Origin: Paramylibacter ulvae
GTDB lineage: Bacteria > Pseudomonadota > Alphaproteobacteria > Rhodobacterales > Rhodobacteraceae
NCBI RefSeq assembly: GCF_014652655.1
Contig: NZ_BMZF01000004.1
Coordinates: 1-64,000 of the forward strand
Length of the DNA: 64,000 nt
Reading direction: 5' to 3'
The notes under the pieces are model-generated. The model ran no database searches and was not told where the DNA came from. It saw nothing but the letters and a program-made list of their open reading frames with translations. This document shows, piece after piece, positions 63,507 to 64,000 of the stretch (its first letter is position 1; each line of letters begins with the position of its first letter). The position numbers were made by a program, and so were the translations under genes.

Positions 63507-64000
63507 ATGAAACGCATTTTGTTTGGACTATCACTTTTACTGGCACCGATGGCACAGGCCGAACGCATGCCAAGCCATTGTTTGGCATTTGCAGAGCGCG
63601 CGCCAACCAACCCAATTCGACTTGCCAGCACGCAATTGGCGCAAGACGAAATCAACCTGACCTTCATCGATCATTCGATGTACCAGATTGATACATATGG
63701 TGGCCTGTCGGTCGTAACCGATTTTAACGGGCGCGTGCCAAGCCCACCTGACGTTGTCACCATGAACCACGCACATTCAAGCCATTACACTTCTAACCCA
63801 CACCCAGATATTAAACATGTTTTACGGGGTTGGGACCCAAACGGGGGCAGGGCGGAACATGCGCTGGAACTTGATGAAATGCTGATCCGCAATGTGACCA
63901 CGGATATTCGATCAGGTTACACTGGGATAGAACCAGACGGAAATTCGATTTTCATATTCGAGGTGGCGGGATTATGTATTGGGCATCTGGGTCATATTCA
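63507..64000 (+). CDS. Exported MBL-fold metallohydrolase-like protein (3' end beyond the window)
   Basis: At least 164 residues, open at the right edge. A signal peptide (MKRILFGLSLLLAPMAQA) leads to a mature domain with INLTFIDHSMYQIDT and the metal motif MNHAHSSHYTS. The pattern resembles the UlaG-like branch of the metallo-beta-lactamase fold, where H-x-H-x-D-H is expected. Here the motif is HAHSSH, with Ser in place of the Asp that binds the second metal. AAGGGAA precedes the ATG. Substrate unknown. Confidence 0.78.
   Translation, partial: MKRILFGLSLLLAPMAQAERMPSHCLAFAERAPTNPIRLASTQLAQDEINLTFIDHSMYQIDTYGGLSVVTDFNGRVPSPPDVVTMNHAHSSHYTSNPHPDIKHVLRGWDPNGGRAEHALELDEMLIRNVTTDIRSGYTGIEPDGNSIFIFEVAGLCIGHLGHI

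Overview
The window looks like a chromosomal piece of a marine-type alphaproteobacterium of the order Rhodobacterales (Rhodobacteraceae/Roseobacteraceae), at the AT-richer end of that group. Three things point there: the order ctaC-ctaB-small ORF-ctaG-ctaE-SURF1-thrC-M16 peptidase-GNAT; a DUF1127 gene flanked by hairpins with CCUCCUCCC loops, a hallmark of Rhodobacter-type stress sRNA loci; and the general gene set (DUF1467, YtoQ, DUF2158, alphaproteobacterial pyruvate carboxylase). This assignment comes from recognised families, not from a database search.

Layout. 0-5.5 kb: tail of a ParD-like antitoxin gene, a trimethylamine-dehydrogenase-type flavoprotein divergent from a TetR regulator with two matching operators between them, about 1.36 kb of AT-rich non-coding DNA, and a YghU-type glutathione transferase. 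5.7-19 kb: DEDDh exonuclease, tRNA-Gly, YtoQ, a kynurenine formamidase-like/kynureninase pair, a minus-strand block (lldD, pyc, a threonine dehydratase-like gene, a metallophosphoesterase), a UvrD/PcrA helicase and a carboxymuconolactone decarboxylase-like gene. 19.0-19.6 kb: DUF1127 gene with sRNA-like hairpins on both sides. 19.7-30.7 kb: tungstate ABC transporter, Mrp ATPase, YbjN, proC, csaA-like, a 2-hydroxyacid dehydrogenase, PACE transporter, rsgA, a KAS III enzyme, a small lipase-like protein, MAPEG protein and a secreted nuclease. 30.7-43.4 kb: carB, a TPR gene broken by an in-frame amber codon, pabB-pabC, DUF2059, oxyR/katA, aspS and an EI24 membrane protein. 43.4-45 kb: an AT-rich insert with two overlapping genes of unknown function, bordered by an 11-bp tandem repeat. 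45-55.7 kb: a DUF2158 protein with an RGG-rich tail, DUF1467, methylmalonyl-CoA epimerase, an orphan response regulator, topA, dprA, a five-gene tandem array of Tat-type exported paralogues, and tldD. 55.9-64 kb: cytochrome c oxidase and assembly genes, thrC, M16 peptidase, GNAT, and the start of a secreted MBL-fold protein.

Two loci stand out. (1) At 51.6-54.1 kb five paralogous ORFs, all beginning MNRRQF and joined by 4-8 nt overlaps, run into dprA, which the last one overlaps by up to 128 nt. This is the best candidate here for an undescribed system. (2) At 19.0-19.6 kb the minus strand carries four hairpins displaying CUCCUCCC anti-Shine-Dalgarno loops around a DUF1127 gene, with compensatory stem changes between two of them. 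Most of the rest is housekeeping: respiration, anaplerosis, amino acid, folate and pyrimidine synthesis, oxidative stress defence and DNA topology.
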